In this document: piece after piece, positions 10,238 through 20,184 of the stretch
Layout: each line of letters opens with the position of its first letter
Position numbering within the stretch: the stretch's first letter is position 1
DNA from: Marinobacterium zhoushanense
GTDB taxonomy: Bacteria; Pseudomonadota; Gammaproteobacteria; Pseudomonadales; Balneatricaceae
Assembly (NCBI RefSeq): GCF_014641945.1
Contig: NZ_BMIJ01000001.1
Span: forward strand, 730,585-794,584
Direction of reading: 5' to 3'
DNA: 64,000 nucleotides
Position numbers and translations under genes: made by a program
The notes under the pieces: model-generated
The model's input: only the letters and a program-made list of their open reading frames with translations
The model's database searches: none
Told to the model about the DNA's origin: nothing

Positions 10238-11094
10238 TGAAACTGGTCGTGATCAGCGGCCGCTCCGGCTCAGGCAAGAGTACCGCACTGCAGGCACTGG
10301 AGGATGTCGGCTTCTACTGTATCGACAACCTGCCGGCCCGCCTGCTGCCCGAGCTGATCGAACAGATGCTCGGTGACCCCGAGCACCCGGACCAGCTGGC
10401 GGTGAGTATTGACGCCCGCAACCTGGTCAGCAATCTGCATGCGTTTCCCGGCATCATCACCTCCCTGTCGGCGCGCGATGATCTCAGCTGCGAAATCCTC
10501 TACCTGGACGCCGCCGAACCGACGCTGATCAAACGTTATAGCGCTACCCGGCGCAAACACCCGCTGTCAGACAGCCAGGCGGGCCTGCAAGAAGCGATAG
10601 GCTATGAACGCATCCTGCTCGAAGGGATCGCCAGCCTCGCCGATATCCGTGTCGATACCACCCGACTGAGCCTCTATGAGCTGCGCGACACGATTAAATT
10701 GCGTATCGCGCAACGTAGCGAACAAACCCTGTCGCTGCAGTTCGAGTCCTTCGGATTCAAGCACGGTGTACCCCTGGATGTGGATTTTACCTTCGATGTC
10801 AGAATGCTACCCAACCCCTACTGGGTACCGGAGCTACGCCAGTTCACCGGCCGCGAAACGGAGGTGATCGAATTTCTGCAGAGATCACCCGAGGTCGATG
10901 ACATGATCGCCGATATCCGTGACTTCCTGGAGCGTTGGATCCCGCACTTCCAGCGCAATAATCGGAGCTACGTGACCATCGGAATCGGCTGTACCGGCGG
11001 GCAACATCGCTCGGTCTACATCGCCGAGCAATTGGCTGGTCATTTCAGTCAACTTATGGATAATGTCCATGTTCGCCACCGCGAACTGACCTGA
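10237..11094 (+). CDS. rapZ: RNase adapter protein RapZ
   Basis: RapZ is a nucleotide- and RNA-binding protein; in E. coli it delivers the GlmZ small RNA to RNase E to control amino-sugar synthesis. The 285-residue protein opens with a P-loop GRSGSGKST (about 8-16) and ends in the domain with GIGCTGGQHRSVYIAE, a signature of this family (formerly YvcJ). The ATG at 10237 overlaps the ptsN stop as TGATG, so it is preferred over an upstream in-frame start inside ptsN. No GlmY/GlmZ candidates were identified here. Confidence 0.96.
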   Translation: MKLVVISGRSGSGKSTALQALEDVGFYCIDNLPARLLPELIEQMLGDPEHPDQLAVSIDARNLVSNLHAFPGIITSLSARDDLSCEILYLDAAEPTLIKRYSATRRKHPLSDSQAGLQEAIGYERILLEGIASLADIRVDTTRLSLYELRDTIKLRIAQRSEQTLSLQFESFGFKHGVPLDVDFTFDVRMLPNPYWVPELRQFTGRETEVIEFLQRSPEVDDMIADIRDFLERWIPHFQRNNRSYVTIGIGCTGGQHRSVYIAEQLAGHFSQLMDNVHVRHRELT

Positions 11095-11122
11095 TCGCCC
11101 CTCGCTCGCCCCAAGGAAGCCG

Positions 11123-11392
11123 ATGATCGAGAAGCAGCTGACAATAATCAATAAACTCGGCCTGCACGCACGGGCCGCAGCCAAGTTGATCAACACCACC
11201 GGCCACTACTCCAGCGAGATCAAAATCGACAAGCAGGGGCGGGTCGTCGACGGTAAAAGCATCATGGCGGTGATGATGTTGGCCGCCTCCAAGGGCACGG
11301 ATTTGATCTTTCGCATCAGCGGTGACGATGAAGAGGAAGCGATGACCGCCATCGAGACTCTGATCAACAACCGCTTCGACGAGCCGGAATAG
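11123..11392 (+). CDS. ptsO: Nitrogen PTS phosphocarrier NPr (PtsO)
   Basis: NPr is the HPr-like carrier that passes phosphate from PtsP to PtsN. The 89-residue protein shows the active-site His15 in NKLGLHARAAAKL and the HPr regulatory-site region GKSIMAVMMLAASKG near residue 46. Its position straight after rapZ in the rpoN operon marks it as NPr and not the sugar-PTS HPr, since sugar-PTS genes are absent here. A short 69-nt gap separates it from mgtE. Confidence 0.95.
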   Translation: MIEKQLTIINKLGLHARAAAKLINTTGHYSSEIKIDKQGRVVDGKSIMAVMMLAASKGTDLIFRISGDDEEEAMTAIETLINNRFDEPE

Positions 11393-11461
11393 GGCTCGCG
11401 CCTCGATCTCACCGCTATACTTTTCGTTACATCCGGCCACCTCCTCCTTGAGTGATCGCGC

Positions 11462-12814
11462 ATGAGTTCTCAGCAGGACAAACAAAGCCGTCTCGACATG
11501 CTTGGCAGCGCGCTCGACAAGAGCGAGATCCGCCAGCTCAGGTATATGTTGAACAAGGGATTACGGCCGGTCGAAGCCGCCAAGCTGCTGGAAAAAACGC
11601 CGCCAAAGGAGCGTGAGCTGCTGTGGAATCTGCTCAACCAGGAGAACGAGGGCAAGATCCTTCAGCATCTGGGCGACGATCTCCAGGCCGATATTCTCAG
11701 TCGCATGGATGCCAATGAGCTACTGGTGGTGACCGAAGGGCTCGACTCGGACGACATGGCCGACATACTGCAGCAGCTGCCCGAAACGGTGATGAAAGAG
11801 CTGCTGCGCATCATGGACAAGCAGAACCGCAAGCGAGTCGAAAAGCTGCTCTCCTACCCGGAAGATACGGCCGGCGGCTTGATGAATACGGATGCCGTAA
11901 CTGTACGACCGGACATCAATATCGAAACGGTATTACGCTACCTGCGTCGGCACACGGAGCTTCCACAATCCACCGACAGCCTGTTTGTAGTCAGCCGCAA
12001 AGACTCCTTCATCGGCATTTTACCCTTGAGCCGTCTGCTGACAGCTGACCCTCAGGTTATGGTTCGCGAGATCATGCAGACCGACCTGGCGCCGATTCCA
12101 GCGGACAAGCCAGCACAGGAAGTGGCACGTTTGTTCGAGGATCAGGACCTGGTATCAGCACCGGTGGTGGACGAACAGGGTAAGCTGCTCGGCCGCGTCA
12201 CCATCGACGATGTGGTCGACGTAATCCGTGAAGATGCCGACCACTCGCTGATGAGTATGGCCGGTCTCGACGAGGACGAAGACACCTTTGCACCGGCGCT
12301 ACGCACCACCCGCAGACGGGCGGTCTGGCTCGGCATCAATCTGATCACCGCGTTTATCGCCTCGGCGGTTATCGGCCTGTTTGAAGATACCCTGGAGCAG
12401 GTGGTTGCATTAGCGGTGCTGATGCCGATCGTCGCCTCTATGGGCGGGATCGCCGGCAGCCAGACGCTGACACTGGTGATCCGCGGTCAGGCGCTAGGAC
12501 AGATCGAGCGCAGCAATATCGGCTGGCTATTCAATCGTGAGCTGATCTCAGGCGTCCTGAACGGTACACTATGGGCCCTGATCGTTGCCGCCGTTGCCGT
12601 GATCTGGTTCAGCGACCTGACGGTCGGTATCGTCATCGCGCTGGCGATCGTAATAAACCTGCTGGCCGGCGCCATGGCCGGCACCTTGCTGCCGATGATC
12701 CTGAAGAGCGCCGGCATAGACCCAGCACTGGCAGGCAGCGTACTACTGACGACCATAACCGATGTGGTCGGTTTCTTTGCATTTCTGGGTCTGGCGACCC
12801 TGTTTTACGGTTAA
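11462..12814 (+). CDS. mgtE: Magnesium transporter MgtE
   Basis: MgtE is a dimeric Mg2+ channel of the inner membrane, gated by cytosolic Mg2+ sensing. The order of domains is complete in 450 residues: an N-terminal helical-repeat domain (about 20-130, with LQQLPETVMKELL), two CBS domains (about 135-260, with DLVSAPVVDEQGKLLGRVTIDDVVDVI), then five membrane helices. The helix stretch PIVASMGGIAGSQTLTLVIRG carries the conserved pore-region sequence. No Mg2+-sensing leader is visible: only 69 nt separate it from ptsO. Confidence 0.96.
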   Translation: MSSQQDKQSRLDMLGSALDKSEIRQLRYMLNKGLRPVEAAKLLEKTPPKERELLWNLLNQENEGKILQHLGDDLQADILSRMDANELLVVTEGLDSDDMADILQQLPETVMKELLRIMDKQNRKRVEKLLSYPEDTAGGLMNTDAVTVRPDINIETVLRYLRRHTELPQSTDSLFVVSRKDSFIGILPLSRLLTADPQVMVREIMQTDLAPIPADKPAQEVARLFEDQDLVSAPVVDEQGKLLGRVTIDDVVDVIREDADHSLMSMAGLDEDEDTFAPALRTTRRRAVWLGINLITAFIASAVIGLFEDTLEQVVALAVLMPIVASMGGIAGSQTLTLVIRGQALGQIERSNIGWLFNRELISGVLNGTLWALIVAAVAVIWFSDLTVGIVIALAIVINLLAGAMAGTLLPMILKSAGIDPALAGSVLLTTITDVVGFFAFLGLATLFYG

Positions 12815-12818
12815 TACG

Positions 12819-13343
12819 ATGAGTGAATTTGAGCACGACACGGGACTCGATCCCGATGAGGAGCTGGGGCCGAGCCGCAGCCAGGTCAAGCGGGATATGG
12901 AAGCGCTGCAGGAGTTGGGTAAGCGCATCACCGAACTGAACCCGGATCAGCAGGCACAGGTGCCGATGGACGAGCGTCTGGCGAACGCCGTCGCCGAGAT
13001 GCGCCGCATCACCTCGCATGGCGCCCGGAAACGCCAGCTTCAATTTATCGGCAAGCTGATGCGTACCGCCGACGCGGAGGCCATTCGCGCCGTTATCGAG
13101 CGCTTCGACTCTGCCTCAGCTGCCCACAACCAGCATTTTCACGCGCTGGAACAGTGGCGTGAGCGCTTGATCGACGGTAGCAATGACGAGCTGCAGAGCT
13201 ATATCGATAAACATCCGAGCGCCGATATACAGCACCTGCGCCAACTGGTGCGTAACGCTCAGAAGGAGCGCAAGGAGGGCAAACCTCCGGCTCAGGCGCG
13301 TAAACTCTTCCGTTACCTGCGTGAGGTCAGCGAGCAGGCTTGA
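12819..13343 (+). CDS. darP: DarP/YjgA family ribosome-associated protein
   Basis: A 174-residue charged, helical protein of the YjgA (DarP) family. DarP associates with the 50S subunit and promotes its late assembly. The family signature is SRSQVKRDMEALQELGKRITEL near residues 18-40, with a second conserved segment RQLQFIGKLMR. The ATG at 12819 is five bases after the mgtE stop; upstream in-frame codons belong to mgtE in another frame. It ends 34 nt before the converging nitrilase gene, and that short gap has no clear terminator. Confidence 0.93.
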   Translation: MSEFEHDTGLDPDEELGPSRSQVKRDMEALQELGKRITELNPDQQAQVPMDERLANAVAEMRRITSHGARKRQLQFIGKLMRTADAEAIRAVIERFDSASAAHNQHFHALEQWRERLIDGSNDELQSYIDKHPSADIQHLRQLVRNAQKERKEGKPPAQARKLFRYLREVSEQA

Positions 13344-13377
13344 TACCTGCTTGCCGGCCGGGATTCAACTCCGCTGG

Positions 13378-14241
13378 CTACGCCCAACTGTCGCGCCGAT
13401 GCTGCCATACCGGCATCTCGGCGCGCAGGCGCTTGAGCTTGTCCAGATCCACTTCGGCCAACACCACCCCTTCCCCCTGATCCTGGCAACCTAGCACCTC
13501 GCCCCAGGGATCCACGATCATCGAATGTCCCCAGGTCTGCCGCCTAGGGCTGTGTACCCCCCCCTGGCCCGCCCCGACACAGTAACACTGAGTCTCGATT
13601 GCCCGCGCCCTGAGCAGTATCTCCCAATGCGCTTCACCGGTAACCTTGGTAAACGCCGCCGGAACCAGCAGTACATCCGCCCCCAAATCACGCAGACGCT
13701 GATAGTGGCCGGGAAAACGCAGGTCGTAACAGATGCTCAGACCGATACGGCCGACGGGCGAATCGACAACCACCACCTCATCACCGCCCGGCTCAAAACG
13801 CGCCGATTCACGGTAGCTCGCAAGCGCATCGCCAACGTCCACATCAAACAGGTGACGCTTGTCATAGCTGGCCACAATCTCGCCCTTCTCGTCGACGACC
13901 AGCAGGCGGCTGCGCACCCTGCCATCGTCGATTTTGGAGCCGTCGGGCCGTATCAGTGCCGGTGAACTGCCCGCCACCAGCCAGATGCCATGCTTGCGGG
14001 CCTGGGCCGACAGCCAGCCGGACAGGCGTCCCTCGGCCAACTCCTCTTCCGCAAGCTCCCGAATCTGACCACTCTCGATCAACGCGAAATTTTCCGGCAA
14101 CACGGCCAAGCTTGCGCCCTGCATCGCCGCAGCGGCGATAAGCCTGGCCGCCTGATCCAGATTGACCGCTACGTCCTTGGTCGAGACCATCTGAATCGCA
14201 GCGATCTTGTTGCTCATCTTTTCAACCTTCGGACCGGTCAT
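13378..14241 (-). CDS. Carbon-nitrogen hydrolase (nitrilase superfamily, Nit-like)
   Basis: A nitrilase-superfamily amidase of 287 residues. The Glu-Lys-Cys catalytic triad is visible: Glu50 in VLPENFAL, Lys128 in YDKRHLFDV, Cys171 in LSICYDLRFP. The closest described group is Nit1/YafV-like, which includes deaminated-glutathione amidase, so a metabolite-repair role is plausible but not proven. I used the ATG at 14241, which overlaps the yhdP stop as ATGA and has an AGGA ribosome site; an ATG at 14217 with its own GAAGG site is a fair alternative. Last gene of the leftward mre-rng-yhdP operon. Confidence 0.9.
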   Translation of the reverse strand: MTGPKVEKMSNKIAAIQMVSTKDVAVNLDQAARLIAAAAMQGASLAVLPENFALIESGQIRELAEEELAEGRLSGWLSAQARKHGIWLVAGSSPALIRPDGSKIDDGRVRSRLLVVDEKGEIVASYDKRHLFDVDVGDALASYRESARFEPGGDEVVVVDSPVGRIGLSICYDLRFPGHYQRLRDLGADVLLVPAAFTKVTGEAHWEILLRARAIETQCYCVGAGQGGVHSPRRQTWGHSMIVDPWGEVLGCQDQGEGVVLAEVDLDKLKRLRAEMPVWQHRRDSWA

Positions 14242-17200
14242 GGCGAATCCTTCCTGTTCTGCGCATTCGAGGTCTGCAGCTCAACCTGAGGCTCGCTCCA
14301 GTCCCCGGAGATGTGGTATTTCAACGTAGTCACCCGCTCCAGCTTATCGCCAATCAGCTTGTCGATCAGGAAAACGGCGCCGGCGACCTGGGGCGCCCCC
14401 AGCAGTACTGCAGCAAACGGCACGTTACTGGCCAGAGGCAACACCACCTCCATCTCCTTATCCACCGTCTCATCGATCAGATTCAGCGAGCCCGTCGCTT
14501 TCAGGTTAGCCGAAGGCCCCTCCATCACCAGCGGATCCAGTGTGGATGCAATACCCTTTGCGATGCGATAGCGCCCCTCAAGCCGATCAAAGGCGACCCC
14601 TTTCTGGAACAGGTCGGAAAAATCAAGTTTAAGCCGACGCCCCAGGGTGTTGAAATTGAGTATGCCGAAGACCCGGAGCAGGTTGGCACTGTTACCGGAC
14701 TCGATCAGGCGACCATCCTTGAACTGGAACTCAAACGCACCATCCAGATTGGCGAGGCTGATCGACCAGGGGGCTCCAGGCCAATCCAGTTGCAGGTCCG
14801 AACTCAAGGCTTCACTTTCGATCGCCTTGTCCATCTGCCACTGTTCCAGCTGACGCCCGATATCCCTGCCCTGTATCTTTAACGTCAAGCCGGTATGAGG
14901 ATGCGCACCGCCCAACCAGTTAAGCTCGCCCTTGAGGCTGAACTGAGCGAGCTGGGCATCGATATTCTGTACGCGCAGACGCTGCCCTTCAGGGCGCAGA
15001 TTAGCCTTCCAACGGCCCCAGTCACGGCCCCTGAACAGGAGCTTATCGATCTCGATATCGGCCGCTGTCATCGACGCGGGTGACAACAACTGACTGTTAT
15101 TGCCCTCTTCGACAGCGAGGTCGGACGCAGAGTCGTCGGTTTGCGACTGGCCCAACGACAGGCGGGACAGCTTGATCTCGATCGGCTGTTCGGCATCGGG
15201 AATCCGTACATCCCCGACAACCTCCTGCCCTTCCAGATGCACCGCCCAACCGGCGGATCCAGGCTTCACGATCGCGTGCAACTGATTAAGTACGTTTCCG
15301 CCGACCAGTAAACGGTCTACCCACAGATCGACCTCCTGCAGGGGCTGAACAGCTTTCCCTTCCGACTCAGATCCAGCCTGGGCCTGTGCCACCGCAAGGC
15401 GATCCAGCAGCGACATCAACTCACTTGCATCCAGCTGCACCAGGGAACCGTCCACATACAACCCCGCGCCCGGCCTGAATACGGCTGCACCCTCCCCCAG
15501 GTGCAGGGTACCGCGCAGGCTAGGATCAGTCAGGTCAAAACGCCCCTTCAACGCCTGACGATAACTGAAATCGAGCTGCTGAGTATCCAGCGCCAAGTGC
15601 AGTTTCAGCTCGCCCGGCTGATCGGCGGACAGATGCAAGGGTGCGGGCAGATCCACAGCCACCCCTTGCAGATCGGAATAGATCTCCAGCTGACTGGCGC
15701 AATCGGCCTGGCCGCTACAGAGTGATAGCGCCGCCGAGTAGTTCAGGGTACCGCTCATCAGGCTCAACTGGTCGATTTCGGTCCAACCCTGCGCTGTCTC
15801 AATGGGCAGCCGCCCCTGCATATCAACCCGGGTAACGCCCTTGTTGGTTGCGATCCGGCCACTGATCGACTGGTCGAAAATTTTCCCCTCCAGCTTGCCA
15901 CTGCTGAGACCAGCAGAGGAGGTATAAGCCAATGTCCCGCTAAGTTGCGACAGACTCAGCCGCGCCGCCTGCGATTCGAGTCTGCCGTCGCTTAGCCTGC
16001 CGTTCGCTACAACATTCAGTTTGGCGCCAGTACCGGTCTGCACCGGAATCTCCAGCCGCAAACCGGTTTTCATCGCGCCGTCGAAATGCCAGTCACCCAG
16101 CGCATCACCGACCGACTGCAGTGGCTTTGAGCGCAGTACCTGCTCCAGATCCTTCGCCGGTCCGTCGAGCTCCGCTATCACCGCCAAGCGGGGATCGTGC
16201 AGCGGTTTATAGGCCCAGCCCGAGGTTATCGTCGTATCCAGCAGTGTCGCGTGACGAATATCGACCCGCAGGTCACCGTTATGGATATAGAGGAAAAAAT
16301 CAGCGTCATCGATACTCGGCCAGTCCGGATCAAATTTCAGCTGCGCTTGACCGATATCGAAAAACAACTGCACCACCGGCGGCTGTCTCGATTCTAGACT
16401 ACGCGTACCACCGTGCAGCAAAAGTCCGGCCTGGCGAATATGTCCTGCCTGGATGGCGTCGCCCAACCAACGATACAAGCCTTCACCCACCTCATGCCCA
16501 GGCGTAAAACTCTGTGCACGGGTCGCATCTCCATCGGTGATACCGATCTGCAGGGTGAGCTCCGTCTGCTGTTCACGATCGTAGGGGATATCGATACTGA
16601 AGCGGCCAGCGGCGCTGACACTCGCATCCTTGAGATGCAGCAGTTCGCTGTGGATAAGTGCCGCCTCCGGGCTCAGCTCCCAGCGTACAATGCCGTCGGC
16701 CCGGTTAAACGCCCACCCCTGGGGGTAGAGCTTGGGGAAGTGAAGATCAAAGCGGTCCGAATCCAGGTGCACCGCACCACCGCTGATGTTCGCCTGCAAT
16801 AGACCGGACACCCCGGAAGCGGCGGGCGCTCCGTAATAGGCCTGTACGGCAAGCTCATCGGCATCCGCACGCAGTTCAAAATCGCGCCAGTCGCCGTTTG
16901 CGGGCCATTCGATCACCAGGTTCTGCAACCGTCCGCTCGGCTGCAGCTCGCTTGCCAGCGCAATTGCGGCTTCCGGCAATGCCGCCTGATGCAGCAACCA
17001 GTCGGTCAGTGCTGCAAGCTCCAGCTCCGGCATCGCCAACCGTTGCAACCGGAACGGTTGCTGCCACCCGGCGCTCTCCAGCAGCACCTGCGGCAATACC
17101 AGCTCAGCGCCTTCGGTATTGAGGTGTATATTGTTCAGCTGCAGCTGATAGCCGTCCGACTTGGGCAATAACGCAAAATCGAGATAGCTGTTACTCAGCA

Positions 17201-18071
17201 CAACCCGATTCGGTGCAACGCCGTAGTCCAGCTCGCCGATGGCCAGCGCTCCATTGAGTGACTGCAAGGCTCCGTCATGCCAGCGCCCCCAGAACTCGGT
17301 ACCGGCACGCAACCGGATCAACGGCAACTCGATATCGACCAGGTTGAACAGCTCGGGTCCCAAGGAGTCGAGTTTGAGGTAGAAGGGATAGTCTCCGCGT
17401 AACGGATCCTCAGGCGTGCCTTCGAACTGTATCGCGAACTGCAGCCGGGTATCCTCACTGAGCCCCGCCAGGCGCGATTGGCCACTCAGCTGGTGCCGCG
17501 AATCGACATTTTCCAGTACCGCATCGATCGACTCCAGCTGGCGGGCGCTGCCTACATCAGGGATCATCATCAAGCGGGAGTCGCGAATACCCACTTTCGG
17601 CTGACTGAGGATCAGACCGAGCAGACGGCGCCACCCCCGCTCCGACATACCGCTGCTGTCGGCGCCGACTCCGGGCCGGTGCAGCCACTGGCCGTCACGT
17701 TGTTGCCAGAAGCCGTCAGCAGCACTCAACTCCAATCGCTCGAAAATCGGCTGCCAGCGCAGCAACGAGCGCCAGGGGTCGAGCTGCACGTCGATAGTTT
17801 CGATACTCAGGCGCACTTCGGGCCCCTGCTCACCGGCGCTGATCACCCTCAGCCCGCCCACGCTGAGCGCTGGATAGTACCCCTCCCAGCGCGCGTCGAG
17901 TGTGGTGATATCGAGATTGACCCCCAGTGATTCGCCGAGATACTCGGCAATCTCGCTACGGTAGTCAGCCACTTTCGGCAGCCCCAGGCGCAGCGCCAGA
18001 ATGGCGAGACCAAGCAGCATCGCCAGCATCAAGCTCCACCAGCTAAGGTGCTTAACCGATGCCTTGAGCAT
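14238..18071 (-). CDS. yhdP: YhdP/AsmA-like bridge protein
   Basis: A 1277-residue AsmA-like protein of the YhdP family. In E. coli YhdP spans the periplasm and, with TamB and YdbH, moves phospholipids to the outer membrane. One N-terminal membrane helix (about 10-30, LSWWSLMLAMLLGLAILALRL) is followed by a very long beta-rich repeat body, as expected for a chorein-like groove, and a conserved C-terminal region (LLRVFGILNFNTLGRRLKLDFSDLF and KYHISGDWSEPQVE). Length matches YhdP (about 1260-1280). Its place after rng is the conserved order. Confidence 0.94.
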   Translation of the reverse strand: MLKASVKHLSWWSLMLAMLLGLAILALRLGLPKVADYRSEIAEYLGESLGVNLDITTLDARWEGYYPALSVGGLRVISAGEQGPEVRLSIETIDVQLDPWRSLLRWQPIFERLELSAADGFWQQRDGQWLHRPGVGADSSGMSERGWRRLLGLILSQPKVGIRDSRLMMIPDVGSARQLESIDAVLENVDSRHQLSGQSRLAGLSEDTRLQFAIQFEGTPEDPLRGDYPFYLKLDSLGPELFNLVDIELPLIRLRAGTEFWGRWHDGALQSLNGALAIGELDYGVAPNRVVLSNSYLDFALLPKSDGYQLQLNNIHLNTEGAELVLPQVLLESAGWQQPFRLQRLAMPELELAALTDWLLHQAALPEAAIALASELQPSGRLQNLVIEWPANGDWRDFELRADADELAVQAYYGAPAASGVSGLLQANISGGAVHLDSDRFDLHFPKLYPQGWAFNRADGIVRWELSPEAALIHSELLHLKDASVSAAGRFSIDIPYDREQQTELTLQIGITDGDATRAQSFTPGHEVGEGLYRWLGDAIQAGHIRQAGLLLHGGTRSLESRQPPVVQLFFDIGQAQLKFDPDWPSIDDADFFLYIHNGDLRVDIRHATLLDTTITSGWAYKPLHDPRLAVIAELDGPAKDLEQVLRSKPLQSVGDALGDWHFDGAMKTGLRLEIPVQTGTGAKLNVVANGRLSDGRLESQAARLSLSQLSGTLAYTSSAGLSSGKLEGKIFDQSISGRIATNKGVTRVDMQGRLPIETAQGWTEIDQLSLMSGTLNYSAALSLCSGQADCASQLEIYSDLQGVAVDLPAPLHLSADQPGELKLHLALDTQQLDFSYRQALKGRFDLTDPSLRGTLHLGEGAAVFRPGAGLYVDGSLVQLDASELMSLLDRLAVAQAQAGSESEGKAVQPLQEVDLWVDRLLVGGNVLNQLHAIVKPGSAGWAVHLEGQEVVGDVRIPDAEQPIEIKLSRLSLGQSQTDDSASDLAVEEGNNSQLLSPASMTAADIEIDKLLFRGRDWGRWKANLRPEGQRLRVQNIDAQLAQFSLKGELNWLGGAHPHTGLTLKIQGRDIGRQLEQWQMDKAIESEALSSDLQLDWPGAPWSISLANLDGAFEFQFKDGRLIESGNSANLLRVFGILNFNTLGRRLKLDFSDLFQKGVAFDRLEGRYRIAKGIASTLDPLVMEGPSANLKATGSLNLIDETVDKEMEVVLPLASNVPFAAVLLGAPQVAGAVFLIDKLIGDKLERVTTLKYHISGDWSEPQVELQTSNAQNRKDSP

Positions 18072-18085
18072 AACGGACGCGATCC

Positions 18086-19558
18086 TTAGCGCAGAACAAC
18101 ATCGAAGTGTTCGGGGTTATACATCGGCTCGACCTGGAAACGGATCGTCTTGCCGATGAAGACCTCGAGCTCAGCCACATGGTCGGAGGCATCATCGAGC
18201 AGGTAATCGACCACCCGCTGATTGGCCAGTACCAGGTAGGAGTCAGTATCGTAGGCACGATGCTGACGCAGGATTTCACGGAAGATTTCGTAACATACCG
18301 TTTCCGGGGTGCGGATTGATCCACGCCCCTCGCACTGCTGACAAGGCTCGCAGAGCACCTGCTCCAGGCTCTCACGGGTACGCTTGCGGGTCATCTCGAC
18401 CAACCCCAGTTCGGAAACGCCGGTGACCTTGCACTTGGCATAATCCTTCTCCAACACCCGCTCAAGGGTACGCAACACCTGACGCTGGTGGTCCACATCC
18501 TCCATATCGATAAAATCGATAATGATGATGCCGCCCAGGTTACGCAGGCGCAGTTGCCGCCCTATCGCGGTGGCGGCTTCAAGGTTGGTCTTGAAGATCG
18601 TCTCCTCGAGATTGCGGTGACCGACAAACGCGCCGGTATTCACGTCCACCGTGGTCATCGCTTCGGTTTGGTCGAAGATCAGGTAGCCGCCGGACTTGAG
18701 TTCCACCTTGCGGCCCAGTGCCTTCTGAATCTCCTCTTCCACATTGAACAGATCGAAGATGGGGCGCTCGCCCGGGTAATACTCCAGCTTCGCCTCTATC
18801 TCCGGCACCAGCGAGTGAGAAAACTCGGTGGCCTTCTGGAAGGTTTCACGCGAATCGATCCGTATGCGCTCAACCCCGGCGTGAGCCATATCGCGCAGTG
18901 CGCGCATGTTCAAAGGCAGGTCTTCGTAAACTGCAGCCGGCGCCACCGCCTTGGCAATCCGGCCCTGTATAGAATCCCAAAGACGGATCAGGAACTGGAT
19001 ATCCGCCCCCAGCTCGGACTCGCTGACCTGCTCAGCCACGGTACGCAGGATAAATCCATGCTCAGGCGCGTCCTGGTCATCGCCGGTGGTGAGTTTCTGA
19101 ATCAGCGTACGCAGCCGTTCGCGCTCCTCCTGATCCTCTATGCGCTGCGAAACGCCGATATGGGAGCTACCCGGCATCAATACCAGATAACGGGAGGGGA
19201 TAGACAGATGTGTGGTCAGCCGCGCGCCCTTGGTTCCGATCGGATCCTTGGTGACTTGCACCAACAGCGACTGCCCCTCTCTCAGCACCTGGGAAATCGA
19301 CAGATTGCCACGAGACTCCGGGGCCTGGTTTTGATCGACGACCTCGTCGACATGGATGAACGCGGCCCGCTCAAGGCCGATATCGACAAATGCCGCCTGC
19401 ATCCCGGGCAGTACCCGCACCACCTTGCCCTTGTAGATATTGCCGACAATACCGCGACGCTTGGCGCGCTCGACATAGATCTCCTGCGGCATGCCGTTTT
19501 CGATAACTGCGACGCGCGTTTCCATCGGTGTAAAGTTGATCAGAATCTCTTCTGCCAT
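18086..19558 (-). CDS. rng: Ribonuclease G
   Basis: RNase G processes the 5' end of 16S rRNA and cleaves some mRNAs. The 490-residue length is that of RNase G, lacking the long C-terminal scaffold of RNase E. It has an S1 domain (about 38-120, GNIYKGKVVRVLPGMQAAFVDIG), catalytic aspartates in GGIIIIDFIDMEDVDHQ (near 304) and in the TVDVNTG segment, and the zinc-link cysteines in CEPCQQCEGRG. It follows maf by 15 nt on the same strand. Confidence 0.97.
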   Translation of the reverse strand: MAEEILINFTPMETRVAVIENGMPQEIYVERAKRRGIVGNIYKGKVVRVLPGMQAAFVDIGLERAAFIHVDEVVDQNQAPESRGNLSISQVLREGQSLLVQVTKDPIGTKGARLTTHLSIPSRYLVLMPGSSHIGVSQRIEDQEERERLRTLIQKLTTGDDQDAPEHGFILRTVAEQVSESELGADIQFLIRLWDSIQGRIAKAVAPAAVYEDLPLNMRALRDMAHAGVERIRIDSRETFQKATEFSHSLVPEIEAKLEYYPGERPIFDLFNVEEEIQKALGRKVELKSGGYLIFDQTEAMTTVDVNTGAFVGHRNLEETIFKTNLEAATAIGRQLRLRNLGGIIIIDFIDMEDVDHQRQVLRTLERVLEKDYAKCKVTGVSELGLVEMTRKRTRESLEQVLCEPCQQCEGRGSIRTPETVCYEIFREILRQHRAYDTDSYLVLANQRVVDYLLDDASDHVAELEVFIGKTIRFQVEPMYNPEHFDVVLR

Positions 19559-19573
19559 GCCGATTTCCTTACA

Positions 19574-20170
19574 TCAGGCACTGAGTTCCGGCGGTGACTG
19601 CCAGACCTCTATATTAAACTCTTTTAATAGGGCCGCCGTCTGCGCCAGCGGCAGGCCGACAACGGCGGAGTAGCTACCGTCGATCGACTCGACGAATACA
19701 GCGCCCAGCCCCTGGATGCCGTAAGCCCCAGCTTTGTCCGCCGACTCACCGCTGGCCCAGTAGGCACGGGCGCGGGACTCATCGAATAACACAAAGCTGA
19801 CTTCAGTTATGACGGTTTCGTAGAGACAACGTTCCCCATCCGCGACAGCAACCGCGGTCATCACCTGGTGACGTCGCCCGGACAACCGCATCAACATATT
19901 CACGGCATCGGCCTCATCACGCGGCTTACCCAGAATATCCCCATCGAGGATTACCGCCGTATCGGAGCCCAGCGCAGGCGCATCGGCACCGGCGGCAAGG
20001 TATCCGGCCTGGGCCTTCTCTCGCGCCAGACGCGCGACATACGCCTCGGGCGACTCGCCCGGTTGCGGGTCTTCGCACAGATCCACCGGTACCACGCGAT
20101 GCGGCACACCTATCTGTTCTAACAGTTCACGACGACGAGGGGAAGCGGAGGCAAGAACCAGAGCAGGCAT
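19574..20170 (-). CDS. maf: Maf-like nucleoside triphosphate pyrophosphatase
   Basis: Maf proteins hydrolyse non-canonical or canonical nucleoside triphosphates to monophosphates (the YhdE type acts on dTTP and UTP). The N-terminal ASASPRRRELL motif is the family hallmark, and GSDTAVILDGDILGKPRDEADAVNML holds the catalytic acidic residues. ATG at 20170 (MPALVLASAS) has an AAGG ribosome site seven bases upstream; longer versions starting at 20185 or beyond overlap mreD. The mreD-maf-rng context fits the YhdE subgroup. Confidence 0.94.
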   Translation of the reverse strand: MPALVLASASPRRRELLEQIGVPHRVVPVDLCEDPQPGESPEAYVARLAREKAQAGYLAAGADAPALGSDTAVILDGDILGKPRDEADAVNMLMRLSGRRHQVMTAVAVADGERCLYETVITEVSFVLFDESRARAYWASGESADKAGAYGIQGLGAVFVESIDGSYSAVVGLPLAQTAALLKEFNIEVWQSPPELSA

Positions 20171-20184
20171 CGACCAACCTTGCA

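Noticed and set aside
11393..11461. Magnesium-sensing leader before mgtE
   Set aside because: The gap to ptsO is only 69 nt and shows no M-box-like structure.
18488..19597. 369-residue open frame opposite rng
   Set aside because: Antisense to RNase G, whose S1 and catalytic motifs are complete; no ribosome site or recognisable protein.
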